A stretch of DNA of 64,000 nucleotides from Sphingopyxis sp. BE259 (GTDB taxonomy: Bacteria > Pseudomonadota > Alphaproteobacteria > Sphingomonadales > Sphingomonadaceae), in assembly GCF_031457495.1 (NCBI RefSeq), contig NZ_JAVDWM010000001.1, positions 3,088,001 to 3,152,000 of the forward strand, written 5' to 3'. A model generated the notes under the pieces. That model was not told the DNA's origin. It searched no databases and saw nothing but the letters and a program-made list of their open reading frames with translations. This document shows, one piece after another, positions 45,009 through 54,741 of this stretch. The first letter of the stretch is position 1. The number at the start of each line of letters is the position of its first letter. The position numbers and the translations under genes are program-made.

Positions 45009-46669
45009 ACCGCCTCCTCCTGACTGCACTGGCGCTCACCCTCACCGCCCCCGCGCACGCCGATACGCTCGTCGACAATGTCAACGGCATCACCCTCGAC
45101 AAGGACGGCAAGCTCGTCCGCTTCACCGGGCTGGTCATCGACAGCCAGGGCAAGGTCAAGCAACTGCTCGATCGCAAGGACAAGCGTCCCGAACGCCCCG
45201 ATTTCAAACAGGACGGCCAGGGCAAGACCCTGATCCCCGGGCTGATCGACGCGCACGGCCATGTCATGGGGCTGGGCTTCCAACTGATGCTGCTCGACCT
45301 GTCGGAAACCAATTCGCTGGCCGAGGCGCAGGCCGCGATCCGCAAATATGCCGCCGACAACCCCGAAATGCCGTGGATCATCGGCCGCGGCTGGAATCAG
45401 GAAAAATGGGGCTTGGGCCGCTTTCCCACCGCTGCCGACCTTGACGCCGCGGTGCCAAACCGCCCCGTTTGGCTCGAACGCGTTGATGGCCACGCGGGGT
45501 GGGCCAATAGCGCCGCGATGACCGCCGCGAAAGTCACCGCCGCCAGCAAATCGCCCGAGGGCGGGCGCATCGAAATGGCGGGCGGGCAGCCAAGCGGCGT
45601 GTTTGTCGATGCCGCGATGAGCCTGATCGACAGCGCGAAACCCAAACCGCTCGCCCGCGACCTCGACCGGGCGCTTTATCTGGCGCAGCAGAAATTGCTT
45701 GCCCAGGGGGTCACGGCGATCGCCGACATGGGGACGACCATCCTCGACTGGCAGGCATTTCGCCGCGCCGGCGACAAGAAACAGCTGGCGGTCCGCATCC
45801 TCAGCTATGGCGGCGACATCGACAATATGGCGATCATCGCCGGGTCCGAACCGACCCCGTGGCTGTATGACGACCGGCTGCGGATGGTCGGGGTCAAACT
45901 CTATCTCGACGGCGCATTGGGCTCGCGCGGCGCCTGGCTGAAGGCGCCCTATAGCGACGCTGCCGGGCAGAAAGGCCTGCCGCTGCTTACCCCCGCCCAG
46001 CTCCGCAACAAGATGGTCCGCGCGTCGATGGACAAGTTCCAGGTCGCGATCCACGCGATCGGCGACGCCGCCAACGCCGAGGCTTTGGACGCCATCACCG
46101 ACCTCACCGCCGACCTGCCGGGCGAACGCCGCTGGCGGATCGAACATGCGCAGGTGATCGATCCCACCGACATCCCGCGCTTCGCCAGCCTGAAAGTCAT
46201 CGCGTCGATGCAGCCGGTCCATCAGACCAGCGACCGGCTGATGGCCGAAGCGCGGCTTGGCCCCGACCGCTTGAAGGGCGCCTATGCGTGGCGCAGCCTG
46301 CAAACCGCCGGGGTCCGCCTTGCCTTCGGCTCCGACGTGCCGGTCGAAAGCGCCGATCCGTTTGCCGGGCTGGCCGCCGCAATCTCTCGCACCGATGCCG
46401 CGGGTCAGCCGTTCGGCGGCTGGCGCCCCGAGGAAGCGGTGAACCGCGAAGCCGCGCTCGACGGCTTCACCCGCACCGCGGCGTACGCAGGCTTTGCCGA
46501 GGATCGCATCGGTACGCTGATGCCGGGGATGCGCGCCGACTTCCTGATCGTCGACGCCGACCCGATGCTGGCCAGCCCCGACGAGATCCGCCGCATGACC
46601 CCGCTCGAAACCTGGATCGGCGGCTATCGCTATTACAAGAAAAGCGAGGGCGCGACCGTTGGGCGCTGA
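45005..46669 (+). CDS. Exported amidohydrolase (YtcJ/amidohydrolase_3 type)
   Basis: 554 residues. Signal peptide ending APAHA-D, then an amidohydrolase barrel: metal site LIPGLIDAHGHVMG near residue 77, RVDGHAGWANSAAM near 160, FQVAIHAIGDAAN near 345, IEHAQVI near 380 and GSDVPVESADPF near 443. Very likely periplasmic, which is unusual enough to note for a group often called cytoplasmic. Substrate unknown. Start overlaps the upstream stop (ATGA). Confidence 0.9.
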   Translation: MNRLLLTALALTLTAPAHADTLVDNVNGITLDKDGKLVRFTGLVIDSQGKVKQLLDRKDKRPERPDFKQDGQGKTLIPGLIDAHGHVMGLGFQLMLLDLSETNSLAEAQAAIRKYAADNPEMPWIIGRGWNQEKWGLGRFPTAADLDAAVPNRPVWLERVDGHAGWANSAAMTAAKVTAASKSPEGGRIEMAGGQPSGVFVDAAMSLIDSAKPKPLARDLDRALYLAQQKLLAQGVTAIADMGTTILDWQAFRRAGDKKQLAVRILSYGGDIDNMAIIAGSEPTPWLYDDRLRMVGVKLYLDGALGSRGAWLKAPYSDAAGQKGLPLLTPAQLRNKMVRASMDKFQVAIHAIGDAANAEALDAITDLTADLPGERRWRIEHAQVIDPTDIPRFASLKVIASMQPVHQTSDRLMAEARLGPDRLKGAYAWRSLQTAGVRLAFGSDVPVESADPFAGLAAAISRTDAAGQPFGGWRPEEAVNREAALDGFTRTAAYAGFAEDRIGTLMPGMRADFLIVDADPMLASPDEIRRMTPLETWIGGYRYYKKSEGATVGR

Positions 46670-47918
46670 CACGCCGTCTCGTCGCGCGATGCTGACCGGT
46701 CTCGCCGCGCTGCCCGTCGCGGCGGCGGCGGCGGCGGCCGAGCGCAAGTCAAAGAAGCGCAAACCCGCCAAGCCCAAGGTCCAGCATGTCGATGTCGCGA
46801 TCATCGGCGCCGGGGTGTTTGGCGCATGGACCGCGTGGCATCTGCTGCGCGCGGGCAAGTCGGTGCGGCTGTTCGACGCCTATGGCGCCGGTCACGCCCG
46901 CGCCTCGTCGGGCGGCGAAAGCCGCGTCATCCGCATGGGCTATGGCGCCGACACCATCTATTCGGAAATGGCCCGCGAATCCCTGCCCTATTGGCAGGCG
47001 CTCTCCGACACCGCCAGCGCGCCGATCTTTCACAACACCGGCGTCCTCTGGTTCGGGCCGTCGGGCGACAGCTACACCGCGCAGTCGCTGGCATGGCTGC
47101 AAGCCAACCGCGTTGGGCACGAACATGGCGACGTCACCTGGCTTCAGAACAAATATCGTCAGATCCAATTCTACCAAGGCGAGACCGGCATCCTCGAAAC
47201 CGAATGTGGCGCGCTGATCGCGGGCCGCGGGGTGCAGGAGGTGATCGCCGACGCCCAGATCGCGGTCGAGCGCGTCGTCATGCCCGCACCGCTGCTATCG
47301 AAACGGATCAAGCGTCACAGCCTGCCCGACGGCGGCACCGCCGACCATCTGGTCTATGCCGCCGGCCCGTGGCTCGCCGAACTTTTTCCGCAGCAGCTGA
47401 TGAACAAGATCGTCGCGACGCGGCAGGAGGTTTATCATTTCGGCGCCCCACAGGGTGATACCCGCTTTGCCCCGCCCGAACTGCCGGTGTGGGCCGACAA
47501 CAGCAACAACGGCATCTTTTACGGCATCCCCGATCTCGAGGGCGCCGGGTTCAAGATCGCGATCGACCGGCATGGTCCGACGATCGATCCCGACACGATG
47601 GAACGGCAATTGACGCCGGAGGGGATCGCCGAGGCGCGCGCTTATATTGCCCGCCGCTTCCCCGGCCTCGTCAACGCCCCACTGATCGGCGGGCGCGTCT
47701 GCCAATATGAGAATAGCTCGAACGGCGATTATCTGATCGATCGCTTTCCGGGGCAGGAGCGCGTGTGGCTGGTCGGCGGCGGATCGGGGCACGGGTTCAA
47801 AAATGGCCCCGCGGTCGGCAAGCGCGTCGCGGCGCATATTCTGGATGCAAAGCTGGCGGTAGAGCCGCGCTTCAGCTTTGCGACCAAGGGGACGGTGGCC
47901 GCGCGGACGGTGTTTTGA
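46659..47918 (+). CDS. FAD-dependent amine oxidase (DAO/sarcosine-oxidase-like), Tat-like signal
   Basis: 419 residues. N-terminal SRRAMLTGLAALPVAAAAAA is a Tat-type signal peptide; then KRKPAKPKVQ linker, DVAIIGAGVFGAWTAWHLLRAG (FAD) near residue 46, SGGESRVIRMGYG near 85 as in monomeric sarcosine and N-methyl-tryptophan oxidases, and VWLVGGGSGHGFKNGP near 370. TTG start at 46659 (GAGGG nine bases before) gives the Tat motif and overlaps the amidohydrolase end by 11 bases. Its substrate is unknown. Confidence 0.87.
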   Translation: MGADTPSRRAMLTGLAALPVAAAAAAAERKSKKRKPAKPKVQHVDVAIIGAGVFGAWTAWHLLRAGKSVRLFDAYGAGHARASSGGESRVIRMGYGADTIYSEMARESLPYWQALSDTASAPIFHNTGVLWFGPSGDSYTAQSLAWLQANRVGHEHGDVTWLQNKYRQIQFYQGETGILETECGALIAGRGVQEVIADAQIAVERVVMPAPLLSKRIKRHSLPDGGTADHLVYAAGPWLAELFPQQLMNKIVATRQEVYHFGAPQGDTRFAPPELPVWADNSNNGIFYGIPDLEGAGFKIAIDRHGPTIDPDTMERQLTPEGIAEARAYIARRFPGLVNAPLIGGRVCQYENSSNGDYLIDRFPGQERVWLVGGGSGHGFKNGPAVGKRVAAHILDAKLAVEPRFSFATKGTVAARTVF

Positions 47919-47928
47919 CGCACACACA

Positions 47929-48046
47929 CCGTTCGTCCTGAGGAGCCATTGAGCTTGTCGAAATGGCGTCTCGAAGGACCCGGCGCAGCGTTCGGTCCTT
48001 CGAGACGGGCCTTCGCCAAGGCTCAGTCCCTCCTCAGGACGAACGG
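47929..48046. repeat. Intergenic inverted repeat, CGTCCTGAG...TCTCGAAGGAC family
   Basis: CCGTTCGTCCTGAGGAG and CTCCTCAGGACGAACGGG match over 17 bases; inner GTCTCGAAGGACC and GGTCCTTCGAGAC. Length matches the 39050 copy. Confidence 0.9.
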
Positions 48047-48081
48047 GTGAAATCGATGATCGAGTTCTAGACGGGGCCAGC

Positions 48082-49230
48082 ATGAAACTCACCGACTGCC
48101 ACAATATCGACGATTTCCGCGCCCTCGCGCGGCGCCGCCTGCCGTGGCCGGTGTTCGACTATATCGACGGCGCTGCGGACGACGAAGTCACGCGCCGCCG
48201 CAATCGCGCCGCCTTCGACGACTGCGACCTGATCCCCCGCGTCCTCGCCGGGGTCGAAAGCGTCGATATGAAAACGACGCTGTTCGGACGCGAGATGGCG
48301 ATGCCGCTGTTCCTCTCGCCGACCGCGCTCCAGCGCCTGTTCCACTGGCAGGGCGAACGCGCCGTCCTGCGCGCCGCCGCGAACGCCGGCACGATGGCAG
48401 GCATCTCCAGCCTCGCGACGATCAGCCTAGCTGAAGCAGGCGCCCTCACCGACGGCCCCAAGCTGTTCCAGCTCTATGTCCACAAGGACGAAGGGCTGAA
48501 CCGCGCGATGCTCGAAGCCGCGCGCGCCGCGAATTTCGATGCCGTTGCGCTCACCGTGGACACGATCGTCGGCGGCAACCGCGAACGCTGCCTGCGCTCG
48601 GGCTTCACCTCGCCGCCGCGCTTCACGTCGGGCAATATGCTGAGCTATGCCGCCAAGCCCGGCTGGGGACTCAACTATGTCCTCCGCGAAAAATTCAGCC
48701 TGCCCAATCTCGCGACCCACGTTTCGGAAGGATCGAGCGTCCCCAAATCGGTCGCCGACTATTTCACCTCGATGCTCGACCAGAGCCTCGATTGGAACCG
48801 CGCCGCGGCGATCCGCAAACAATGGGACGGCCCCTTTTGCCTGAAGGGCATCGCCGCAGTCGAGGATGCGAGACGAGCCGCCGACATCGGCGCCACCGCG
48901 ATCATGGTGTCGAACCATGGCGGGCGGCAACTCGACGGCAGCATTTCGCCGTTCGATGCACTCGCCGAGATCGTCGATGCGGTCGGCGACAAGATCGAGG
49001 TCATCTGCGACGGCGGCATCACGCGCGGCACCCATGTGCTCAAAGCGCTGTCGGTCGGCGCCAAGGCCTGTTCGGGCGGCCGCCTCTATCTATATGCACT
49101 TGCCGCGGCGGGCGAGGATGGCGTCGCCCGCGCGATCGCGCTGCTCCGCGCCGAGATGGAACGCGGGATGAAATTGATGGGGGCCAAGACCCTGTCGGAT
49201 CTTGGCCCCCACAATCTGCGCTGGCGGTAA
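48082..49230 (+). CDS. lldD: FMN-dependent 2-hydroxy-acid oxidase/dehydrogenase
   Basis: 382 residues. FDYIDGAADDEVTRRRN near residue 25, FLSPTALQRLFHWQGE near 75, LFQLYVHKD near 130, FCLKGIAAVEDARRA near 253 and the catalytic His in VSNHGGRQLDG near 276. It oxidises a 2-hydroxy acid with FMN; L-lactate dehydrogenase is the closest known activity, but the symbol is tentative. May work beside the amine oxidase and hydroxy-acid dehydrogenase upstream. Confidence 0.86.
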   Translation: MKLTDCHNIDDFRALARRRLPWPVFDYIDGAADDEVTRRRNRAAFDDCDLIPRVLAGVESVDMKTTLFGREMAMPLFLSPTALQRLFHWQGERAVLRAAANAGTMAGISSLATISLAEAGALTDGPKLFQLYVHKDEGLNRAMLEAARAANFDAVALTVDTIVGGNRERCLRSGFTSPPRFTSGNMLSYAAKPGWGLNYVLREKFSLPNLATHVSEGSSVPKSVADYFTSMLDQSLDWNRAAAIRKQWDGPFCLKGIAAVEDARRAADIGATAIMVSNHGGRQLDGSISPFDALAEIVDAVGDKIEVICDGGITRGTHVLKALSVGAKACSGGRLYLYALAAAGEDGVARAIALLRAEMERGMKLMGAKTLSDLGPHNLRWR

Positions 49231-49242
49231 CTCCACCCTCTT

Positions 49243-49332
49243 TCGTCATCCCCGCGAACGCGGGGACCCAGTTCCGGCGTCGCGTCTGCAATCAACGTCG
49301 AGCTGGGTTCCCGCTTTCGCGGGAATAACGAC
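49243..49332. repeat. Intergenic inverted repeat with CCCCGCGAACGCGGGG
   Basis: CGTCATCCCCGCGAACGCGG and CCCGCTTTCGCGGGAATAACG arms enclose ACCCAGTTCC...GAGCTGGGT. Lies between lldD and the convergent creD stop and could end both. Confidence 0.78.
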
Positions 49333-49340
49333 GGGAGATA

Positions 49341-50840
49341 TCACGCCACCGCCACCTCATCCTTCTTGCCCAGCCCGCTCCAGTCGATGCTGCGCGTCAT
49401 GTACATCACCCCGGCGAGGGCGAAGAACATCAGCACCGAACCGATCAGCAACGAATAAGCCTCGAGGTTCAGCAGCACATAGAGCAGCGCATAAAGCCCG
49501 ATCAGCATCGCCGCCAGGAACCGCGCGCGCTTCCAGCTTTTCAGCACCGCGGCGCTGTAAAAGGCCAGCAAGCCGATGATCGCCGCCGATGCCAGCATAT
49601 AGGCAAAGGTGAAGCCGATCACTTCGGCAAAGGCGAGCAGCAGCACGAAGAACAGCACCAAGGCGATACCAGTCAGCAGATACTCCGCCGGCGCGACCCG
49701 GGCGCCCGCGATGATGTCGAACATCAGAAAGGCGACAAACGTAAAGCCGATAAACAGAAAGCCATATTTGATCGCGCGATCGACCTGGCTGTACAGGTCA
49801 ACAGGTTCGATCAGGCTGATCGCCACCGCCTTGGCGACGCCGCCTGCTGTGTTGTCCTCGACGTTGGGCACCGTCGATGCTTCGATGATGACGGGTTCCA
49901 GATATTCGGGGCCGCCGCGCGCGCCGTAATTCGTCGTCACCGGCGGCGACAGGTCACCGGTCAACACCTGTGCCTGCCCCAGCGCCAGGTTGGGAATGGC
50001 GTAGGTCGCGGCAAAGCCGCTTTCCGTCACGCTGCGTTTGGCGGGCAGGAAATCGCCGCCAAAGCTCGGGTTCGGCCAGCTCGATTTGACCGTCCAGCGG
50101 GTATCGACGCCGCGAGGGATCAGCTTGAAATCGCCCAGCCCGCGCACCCCGATCTTGTAATCGACCTTCAGCGGTGCTGCCGCCGTCCAGTCGACAAAGG
50201 CGAAGGTGCCCGAATTGCCGGTCGACAGCAGCCCCTTGCCCGGCTGCAATGCCAACGGGGTGCCGTTCACCGCGACGCTATTGCCATCGACCAGCCCGCG
50301 CGCATCGCTGACCCCCAGCCGTACCTCGGCACGGTCGAGCATCAGCGCCTCGCGCGCGACGCCAAAGCGCGCGATGTCGGCGGGCAGGACAAAATCGGCG
50401 CTGCCCGAAATCTGGCTTTCGTAAACGACGGTCTCGTAAATTGCCTTCTTCCGCCGTTCGGGCTTGATCGTGACATCGGCCTGGTTTGCTTGTGGCGACA
50501 GATAGAGGTTGCGGATCGTATTGACCGTCCGCGTCACATCCTTGCCATTTTCGGTGACCGTCGTCGTTTCGGTGGCCCGATAAGGAATGACGATCACCGG
50601 CCCGGCAATCGTCTGCTGGCCGCCCCAACCCTGCCCGATCGACGCCTGCGCGGTTTGCGCCTGCTGCTGGCGATCCCATAGCAGGCCATAGATCATCAAC
50701 AGCGGGACCATCAGCGCCACCGCGATCAGCACCGCGATGACCAGTTTGGCGCCGGGGCTGCGCTCGCTGCGCGCCGGGGGATCGCGGGGCGGGATGGGAG
50801 GCACCGAGACGCTTTGCGAGGCTTGCGACGCTTGAGGCAT
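49341..50840 (-). CDS. creD: Inner membrane protein CreD
   Basis: 499 residues. A cytoplasmic N-terminus (residues 1-30), one hydrophobic segment at about 32-52 (LVIAVLIAVALMVPLLMIYG), a large periplasmic beta-rich domain (55-320) and about five C-terminal membrane segments from 330 (FLFIGFTFVAFLMFDII). Typical CreD. In E. coli it is in the CreBC regulon; no creBC is visible in this window. It lies upstream of the porin on the minus strand but a terminator separates them. Confidence 0.92.
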   Translation of the reverse strand: MPQASQASQSVSVPPIPPRDPPARSERSPGAKLVIAVLIAVALMVPLLMIYGLLWDRQQQAQTAQASIGQGWGGQQTIAGPVIVIPYRATETTTVTENGKDVTRTVNTIRNLYLSPQANQADVTIKPERRKKAIYETVVYESQISGSADFVLPADIARFGVAREALMLDRAEVRLGVSDARGLVDGNSVAVNGTPLALQPGKGLLSTGNSGTFAFVDWTAAAPLKVDYKIGVRGLGDFKLIPRGVDTRWTVKSSWPNPSFGGDFLPAKRSVTESGFAATYAIPNLALGQAQVLTGDLSPPVTTNYGARGGPEYLEPVIIEASTVPNVEDNTAGGVAKAVAISLIEPVDLYSQVDRAIKYGFLFIGFTFVAFLMFDIIAGARVAPAEYLLTGIALVLFFVLLLAFAEVIGFTFAYMLASAAIIGLLAFYSAAVLKSWKRARFLAAMLIGLYALLYVLLNLEAYSLLIGSVLMFFALAGVMYMTRSIDWSGLGKKDEVAVA

Positions 50841-50942
50841 GGGGGATATGCTCCGGCAATTTCAACTCGTCGATGAAATTGCACGGTTCGACGACAGGGT
50901 CAAGCGCGTTGCGAGGAAGCCCGGAGGCGGATCGCGCGCACG

Positions 50943-50975
50943 AAAAAGGGGGCGGCCTCCCCCGAAGCCGCCCCC
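50943..50975 (-). terminator. Rho-independent terminator of the porin gene
   Basis: Minus strand: GGGGGCGGC, ten-base loop, GCCGCCCCC, then TTTTT. The stem begins 30 bases after the porin stop. Confidence 0.85.
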
Positions 50976-51005
50976 TTCGCGCGTGGTCGCTGACCCGCTA
51001 GGCGA

Positions 51006-51755
51006 TCAGAAAGAAACGCCCAGCGTAAAGACCACGGTTGGATCGAACAGGGTATCGACGGCCTTGATGCCAGACTTTTTGATGTCGGTATCGATATATT
51101 GGACCGTGAAGGTCGCCGGACCGGCGGCAAAGGATGCGCCGAGCGACCAGTCAAGATAATTGCCGTTCGGCGCCAGCGCGCCAAGCGAGCCGTCGGTATA
51201 GCCCAGTCCGGCGGTCAGCGTCACCGGCGTGTCGGCGATGCCATAGCCCAGACCCAGGTTCAGATAGAGATTGTCGTTGCTGCCAAGCGAATTCTGGTCG
51301 GGCGCGTAAGCCACCAGGCCGGTGGCCGACACCGGGCCGATGTCGTGCGACAGCTTGCCGATGATTTCCACATAGTCGCTCGGACCGGCGAAGTCCTGAT
51401 TGCCCGGATAGACATAATAGGTCGCGCCGATGTCGACGGTGGTGCCGGGCGCGATCTCGGTCGCGAACCCGCCGTAAAGGTCGAGCTCGAACTTGCCATA
51501 GAGCGGGCTGTCAGGAAGCGACGAGCCCCAGGCGCCAACATAAAAGCCGCTTTCGTGGCTGACCGTCAGCGTCGGCTGCACCGCGACCTTTTCATTCGAC
51601 AGCGAAATGCCGCGGAACCGATAATCCGACGTGACCGAAATGCCGCCCGAAAGCGAGAACGGGCCGCTGGCTTCTTCTTCCTGAGCGAAAGCGGGCGTCG
51701 ACAGCGCCGACGCGGCGAGCAGCATGCCGAAACACGCTTTGGTAAGAAACTTCAT
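51006..51755 (-). CDS. TorF-family putative porin
   Basis: 249 residues. Signal peptide (SALSTPAFA-QEEE), then beta strands of the TorF/TIGR02001 type: SGGISVTSDYRFRGISLSNE, ELDLYGGFATEIAPGTTVD, NLYLNLGLGYGI and a C-terminal aromatic FTLGVSF as outer-membrane proteins show. It probably forms an outer-membrane channel; substrate unknown. A 261-base divergent spacer separates it from ispG. Confidence 0.88.
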   Translation of the reverse strand: MKFLTKACFGMLLAASALSTPAFAQEEEASGPFSLSGGISVTSDYRFRGISLSNEKVAVQPTLTVSHESGFYVGAWGSSLPDSPLYGKFELDLYGGFATEIAPGTTVDIGATYYVYPGNQDFAGPSDYVEIIGKLSHDIGPVSATGLVAYAPDQNSLGSNDNLYLNLGLGYGIADTPVTLTAGLGYTDGSLGALAPNGNYLDWSLGASFAAGPATFTVQYIDTDIKKSGIKAVDTLFDPTVVFTLGVSF

Positions 51756-52015
51756 GGGTGATCCCCCTAGAGAAAAAAACGGATCGTCCCGGCCTGCCGT
51801 GCGCGTCCACGCCTCGTTTTCGGGCCTGTGACGACGAACGCGTTCAAAATTGCCGATTTTGTTGCAATGCACAAACGAAAATTGCGCGAACGGCGGATTC
51901 AGCGCCAGAGTGTGACTTTCGCGCAACAGCGGCGCGCGCCATGCCGGGCTTTGCCATTCGTCGTTCGGACCGCTAAAGAGCGGCGCACCCTCCCCTTTCG
52001 ATCGAGCCCGAAACC

Positions 52016-53167
52016 ATGAGCGATCACAACCCCGGCCTGCGTCCCTGGCGCGACATCGCGCGGCGCACCAGCCGCCAGATCATGGTCGGCACCGTCCCGG
52101 TCGGCGGCGGCGCGCCGATCAGCGTCCAGACGATGACCAACACGCTGACCAGCGACCCGGTGGCAACGATCGACCAGATCCGCCGCTGCGAGGAAGCGGG
52201 CGCCGACCTGATCCGGGTGTCGTGCCCGGACACCGAATCGACCGCATCCTTGGCCAAGATTGTTCGCGCCGCGCGCATCCCGATCATCGCCGACATCCAT
52301 TTCCACTATAAGCGCGCTCTGGAAGCCGCCGACGCGGGCGCCGCCTGCTTGCGGATCAACCCCGGCAACATCGGCAGCAGCGAACGCGTCGGCGAGGTCG
52401 TCCGCGCCGCCAAGGCAAACGGCTGCGCGATCCGCATCGGTGTCAACGCCGGCAGCCTGGAGAAAGACCTGCTGGAAAAATATGGCGAACCCTGCCCCGA
52501 GGCGCTCGTCGAAAGCGCGCTCGACCATATCAAGCTGCTGCAGGACCATGATTTCCACGAGTATAAGGTTGCGGTAAAGGCCAGCGACGTCTTTCTCGCG
52601 GTCGCCGCATACGCGCAGCTCGCCGACGCGGTCGACTGCCCGCTGCACCTCGGCATTACCGAAGCGGGCGGGCTGATCGGCGGCACGGTGAAGAGCGCGC
52701 TCGGCATCGGCAACCTGCTGTGGGCGGGCATCGGCGACACGATCCGCGTGTCGCTCTCGGCCGAGCCCGAAGAGGAAGTGCGCGTCGGTTACGAAATCCT
52801 GAAAAGCCTCGGCCTCCGAACCCGCGGTGTCCGCGTCGTGTCCTGCCCAAGCTGCGCGCGCCAGGGCTTCGACGTCATCCGCACCGTGCAAGCGCTTGAA
52901 GAAGCGCTCGGCCACATCAAGACCCCGATGTCGCTCTCGGTCCTCGGCTGCGTCGTCAACGGCCCCGGCGAAGCGCGCGAGACCGACATCGGCATCACCG
53001 GCGGCGGCAATGGCAAGCATATGGTCTATCTGTCGGGGATCACCGATCACCATGTCGCCGACGCCGACATGATCGCGCATGTCGTCAGGCTGGTCGAAGC
53101 CAAAGCGGCCGAGATCGAGGCGGGCAGTTCGGTGAGCATGGACACGCTGCACGGCAAGGCGGCGTAG
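52016..53167 (+). CDS. ispG: 4-Hydroxy-3-methylbut-2-enyl-diphosphate synthase
   Basis: 383 residues, flavodoxin-dependent short form. [48 protein letters not shown] and the iron-sulfur Cys in [12 protein letters not shown] near 275 and [17 protein letters not shown] near 310. It makes HMBPP in the MEP isoprenoid pathway. Length and all motifs intact. Confidence 0.97.
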   Translation: MSDHNPGLRPWRDIARRTSRQIMVGTVPVGGGAPISVQTMTNTLTSDPVATIDQIRRCEEAGADLIRVSCPDTESTASLAKIVRAARIPIIADIHFHYKRALEAADAGAACLRINPGNIGSSERVGEVVRAAKANGCAIRIGVNAGSLEKDLLEKYGEPCPEALVESALDHIKLLQDHDFHEYKVAVKASDVFLAVAAYAQLADAVDCPLHLGITEAGGLIGGTVKSALGIGNLLWAGIGDTIRVSLSAEPEEEVRVGYEILKSLGLRTRGVRVVSCPSCARQGFDVIRTVQALEEALGHIKTPMSLSVLGCVVNGPGEARETDIGITGGGNGKHMVYLSGITDHHVADADMIAHVVRLVEAKAAEIEAGSSVSMDTLHGKAA

Positions 53168-53220
53168 CGCGGGCAAGCGCCGCAACGTCGGCTTTGGGGC
53201 TGGAAGCGGCCACCCCCCCT

Positions 53221-53310
53221 GTCATCCCGGACTTGATACGGGGTCCATAAGGCCTTGCACCGCCCGGTCCTGAGAGGGCCGATGGGTCCTGGATCAAGTC
53301 CGGGATGACG
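53221..53310. repeat. GGATCAAGTCCGGGATGACG family copy
   Basis: GTCATCCCGGACTTGATACG and TGGATCAAGTCCGGGATGAC arms with two mismatches, enclosing a GGTCCATAAGGCC...GGGCCGATGGGTCC hairpin. Between ispG and the acetyltransferase gene. Confidence 0.9.
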
Positions 53311-53373
53311 GTAATGTGGGTCCGCACCCAGCCGAAATTTGACAGCGCATTGCTTGCCAGACAGAGCGTCGGC

Positions 53374-53856
53374 ATGACCGTCACCATCCGCCCCGCCACC
53401 CCCGCCGACCAGCCGCTGATCGCGCAGTTCATCCGCGACCTCGCCGCTTATGAAAAGCTCACCGACGAAGTGCGCTTCGACGATGCGACGCTCGGCGAAA
53501 AACTGTTCGGTGCGCGCCCCTATGCCGAAGTGGTGATCGGCGAGATCGACGGCGCGCCGCAAGGCTTCGCGCTGTTCTTCCACAATTTCTCGACCTTCGA
53601 AGGGCGCCCCGGCATCTACCTGGAAGACCTGTTCGTCCGCCCCGCGGCGCGCGGATCGGGGCTCGGCAAGGCGCTACTCGCCCATCTGGCGCAGCTGTGC
53701 GTCACGCGTGATTGCGCGCGGCTCGAATGGAGCGTGCTCGACTGGAACGACCCCGCGATCGGCTTTTACCAAAGCCTGGGCGCCAGGCTGATGGACGAAT
53801 GGACCGTGATGCGCGTCGACGGCGCGGCGCTGACGGGGCTCGCCGCCACCGACTGA
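53374..53856 (+). CDS. GNAT family N-acetyltransferase
   Basis: 160 residues. FFHNFSTFEGRPGIYLEDLFVRP near residue 72, RGSGLGKALLAHLAQL (acetyl-CoA loop) near 98 and DWNDPAIGFYQSLGARLMDEW near 125 show a diamine-acetyltransferase-like GNAT. Acceptor unknown. Start at 53374 gives the standard VTIRPATPADQ opening; a start 23 codons upstream is not needed. Confidence 0.9.
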   Translation: MTVTIRPATPADQPLIAQFIRDLAAYEKLTDEVRFDDATLGEKLFGARPYAEVVIGEIDGAPQGFALFFHNFSTFEGRPGIYLEDLFVRPAARGSGLGKALLAHLAQLCVTRDCARLEWSVLDWNDPAIGFYQSLGARLMDEWTVMRVDGAALTGLAATD

Positions 53857-54012
53857 CCCGCCGCTGCGAATATCACGGTTGCCGATACCCCTTCTGGTCG
53901 TTTGCTACGCCGCGCCGATCATGCTTTTCTGCTGCCGGGCCGCACCGGGTTCGCGCGATTGCGAACGAGTCGTCCTTCCCTGATGGGAGCGCACGACAAC
54001 AGGGGAAATGCC

Positions 54013-54480
54013 ATGCACAACAAGTTGCTTGCCGCTGCGGCGGCCCTTTTCGTTTTGACCGCCACGCCGATCGCCAGCGCCCAGATGCCGACCTGGTCGG
54101 CGGAGCAGACCGAAGCGTGGAAAGTGGTCCAGCAAAGCTGGGCCGACGACGTTGCACAAAACGGCAAATGGCCCGCCAACTATGCCGATCCGCAGATGGT
54201 CGTGTGGTCGGCCGAATTCGCCGCGCCGCGCGGCAAGGATTCGGCGGTCCGCTGGACCAAATTCGGCACGACGCAGGGCAAGGTCATCCAATATGAGCTG
54301 AGCCCGCAGTCGATCTCGCTCAGCGGCGACACCGCAGTCGTCACCTATGCGCTGACCATCGTCACCCAGCGCGGCACCGACAAGCCCGACTGGGGCAAGG
54401 AAGGAATCGCCGAGACGCTGGTGCGCAGCGGCACCGGCTGGAAATTCCTGTCGTCGGTCAGCTTTTCACTGGAAGATTGA
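54013..54480 (+). CDS. Exported protein, NTF2-like (SnoaL/DUF4440-like)
   Basis: 155 residues. Signal peptide (AAALFVLTATPIASA-Q) followed by an NTF2-like pattern: EQTEAWKVVQQSW at the start and DTAVVTYALTIVTQRG, VRSGTGWKFLSSVSFSLE at the end. No catalytic residues can be assigned. Ribosome site AGGGGAA before ATG. A terminator hairpin follows at 54489. Confidence 0.78.
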   Translation: MHNKLLAAAAALFVLTATPIASAQMPTWSAEQTEAWKVVQQSWADDVAQNGKWPANYADPQMVVWSAEFAAPRGKDSAVRWTKFGTTQGKVIQYELSPQSISLSGDTAVVTYALTIVTQRGTDKPDWGKEGIAETLVRSGTGWKFLSSVSFSLED

Positions 54481-54488
54481 GCACAAGC

Positions 54489-54517
54489 GGCGGCTCCCCC
54501 ACCCGGACGGAGCCGCC
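54489..54517. terminator. Hairpin between two convergent genes
   Basis: GGCGGCTCC, 11-base loop, GGAGCCGCC: nine-base perfect arms. It lies between the stops of the NTF2-like gene and the small membrane-protein gene and could stop both; on the + strand CTGCTTT follows. Confidence 0.7.
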
Positions 54518-54530
54518 GCCTGCTTTCGCA

Positions 54531-54728
54531 TCAGCGTTTGCGCGCGAACCAGACCAGAAAAATGCCGACGACCGCCAGCACAACGCCGTTGCGCGTCCAG
54601 GTCGTGTCGCCAAGCATGAAGCTGCTCGCCGGCCAGCGTATGATGTCGAGCCCCTGCAACGCCCACAGCCCGCCAACCAATATCATCGCGACCCCGACGA
54701 TCGCGAGAACGCCCTTTAATGCACCCAT
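54531..54728 (-). CDS. Small two-span membrane protein
   Basis: 65 residues with two membrane segments: residues 5-26 (KGVLAIVGVAMILVGGLWAL) and about 46-62 (NGVVLAVVGIFLVWFA), linked by a polar loop with WPASSFMLGDTTW. A basic C-terminal end (ARKR). No known function; short conserved proteins of this sort are common in sphingomonads. It starts 13 bases after the acyltransferase stop. Confidence 0.7.
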   Translation of the reverse strand: MGALKGVLAIVGVAMILVGGLWALQGLDIIRWPASSFMLGDTTWTRNGVVLAVVGIFLVWFARKR

Positions 54729-54741
54729 GATGATCTCCCCC

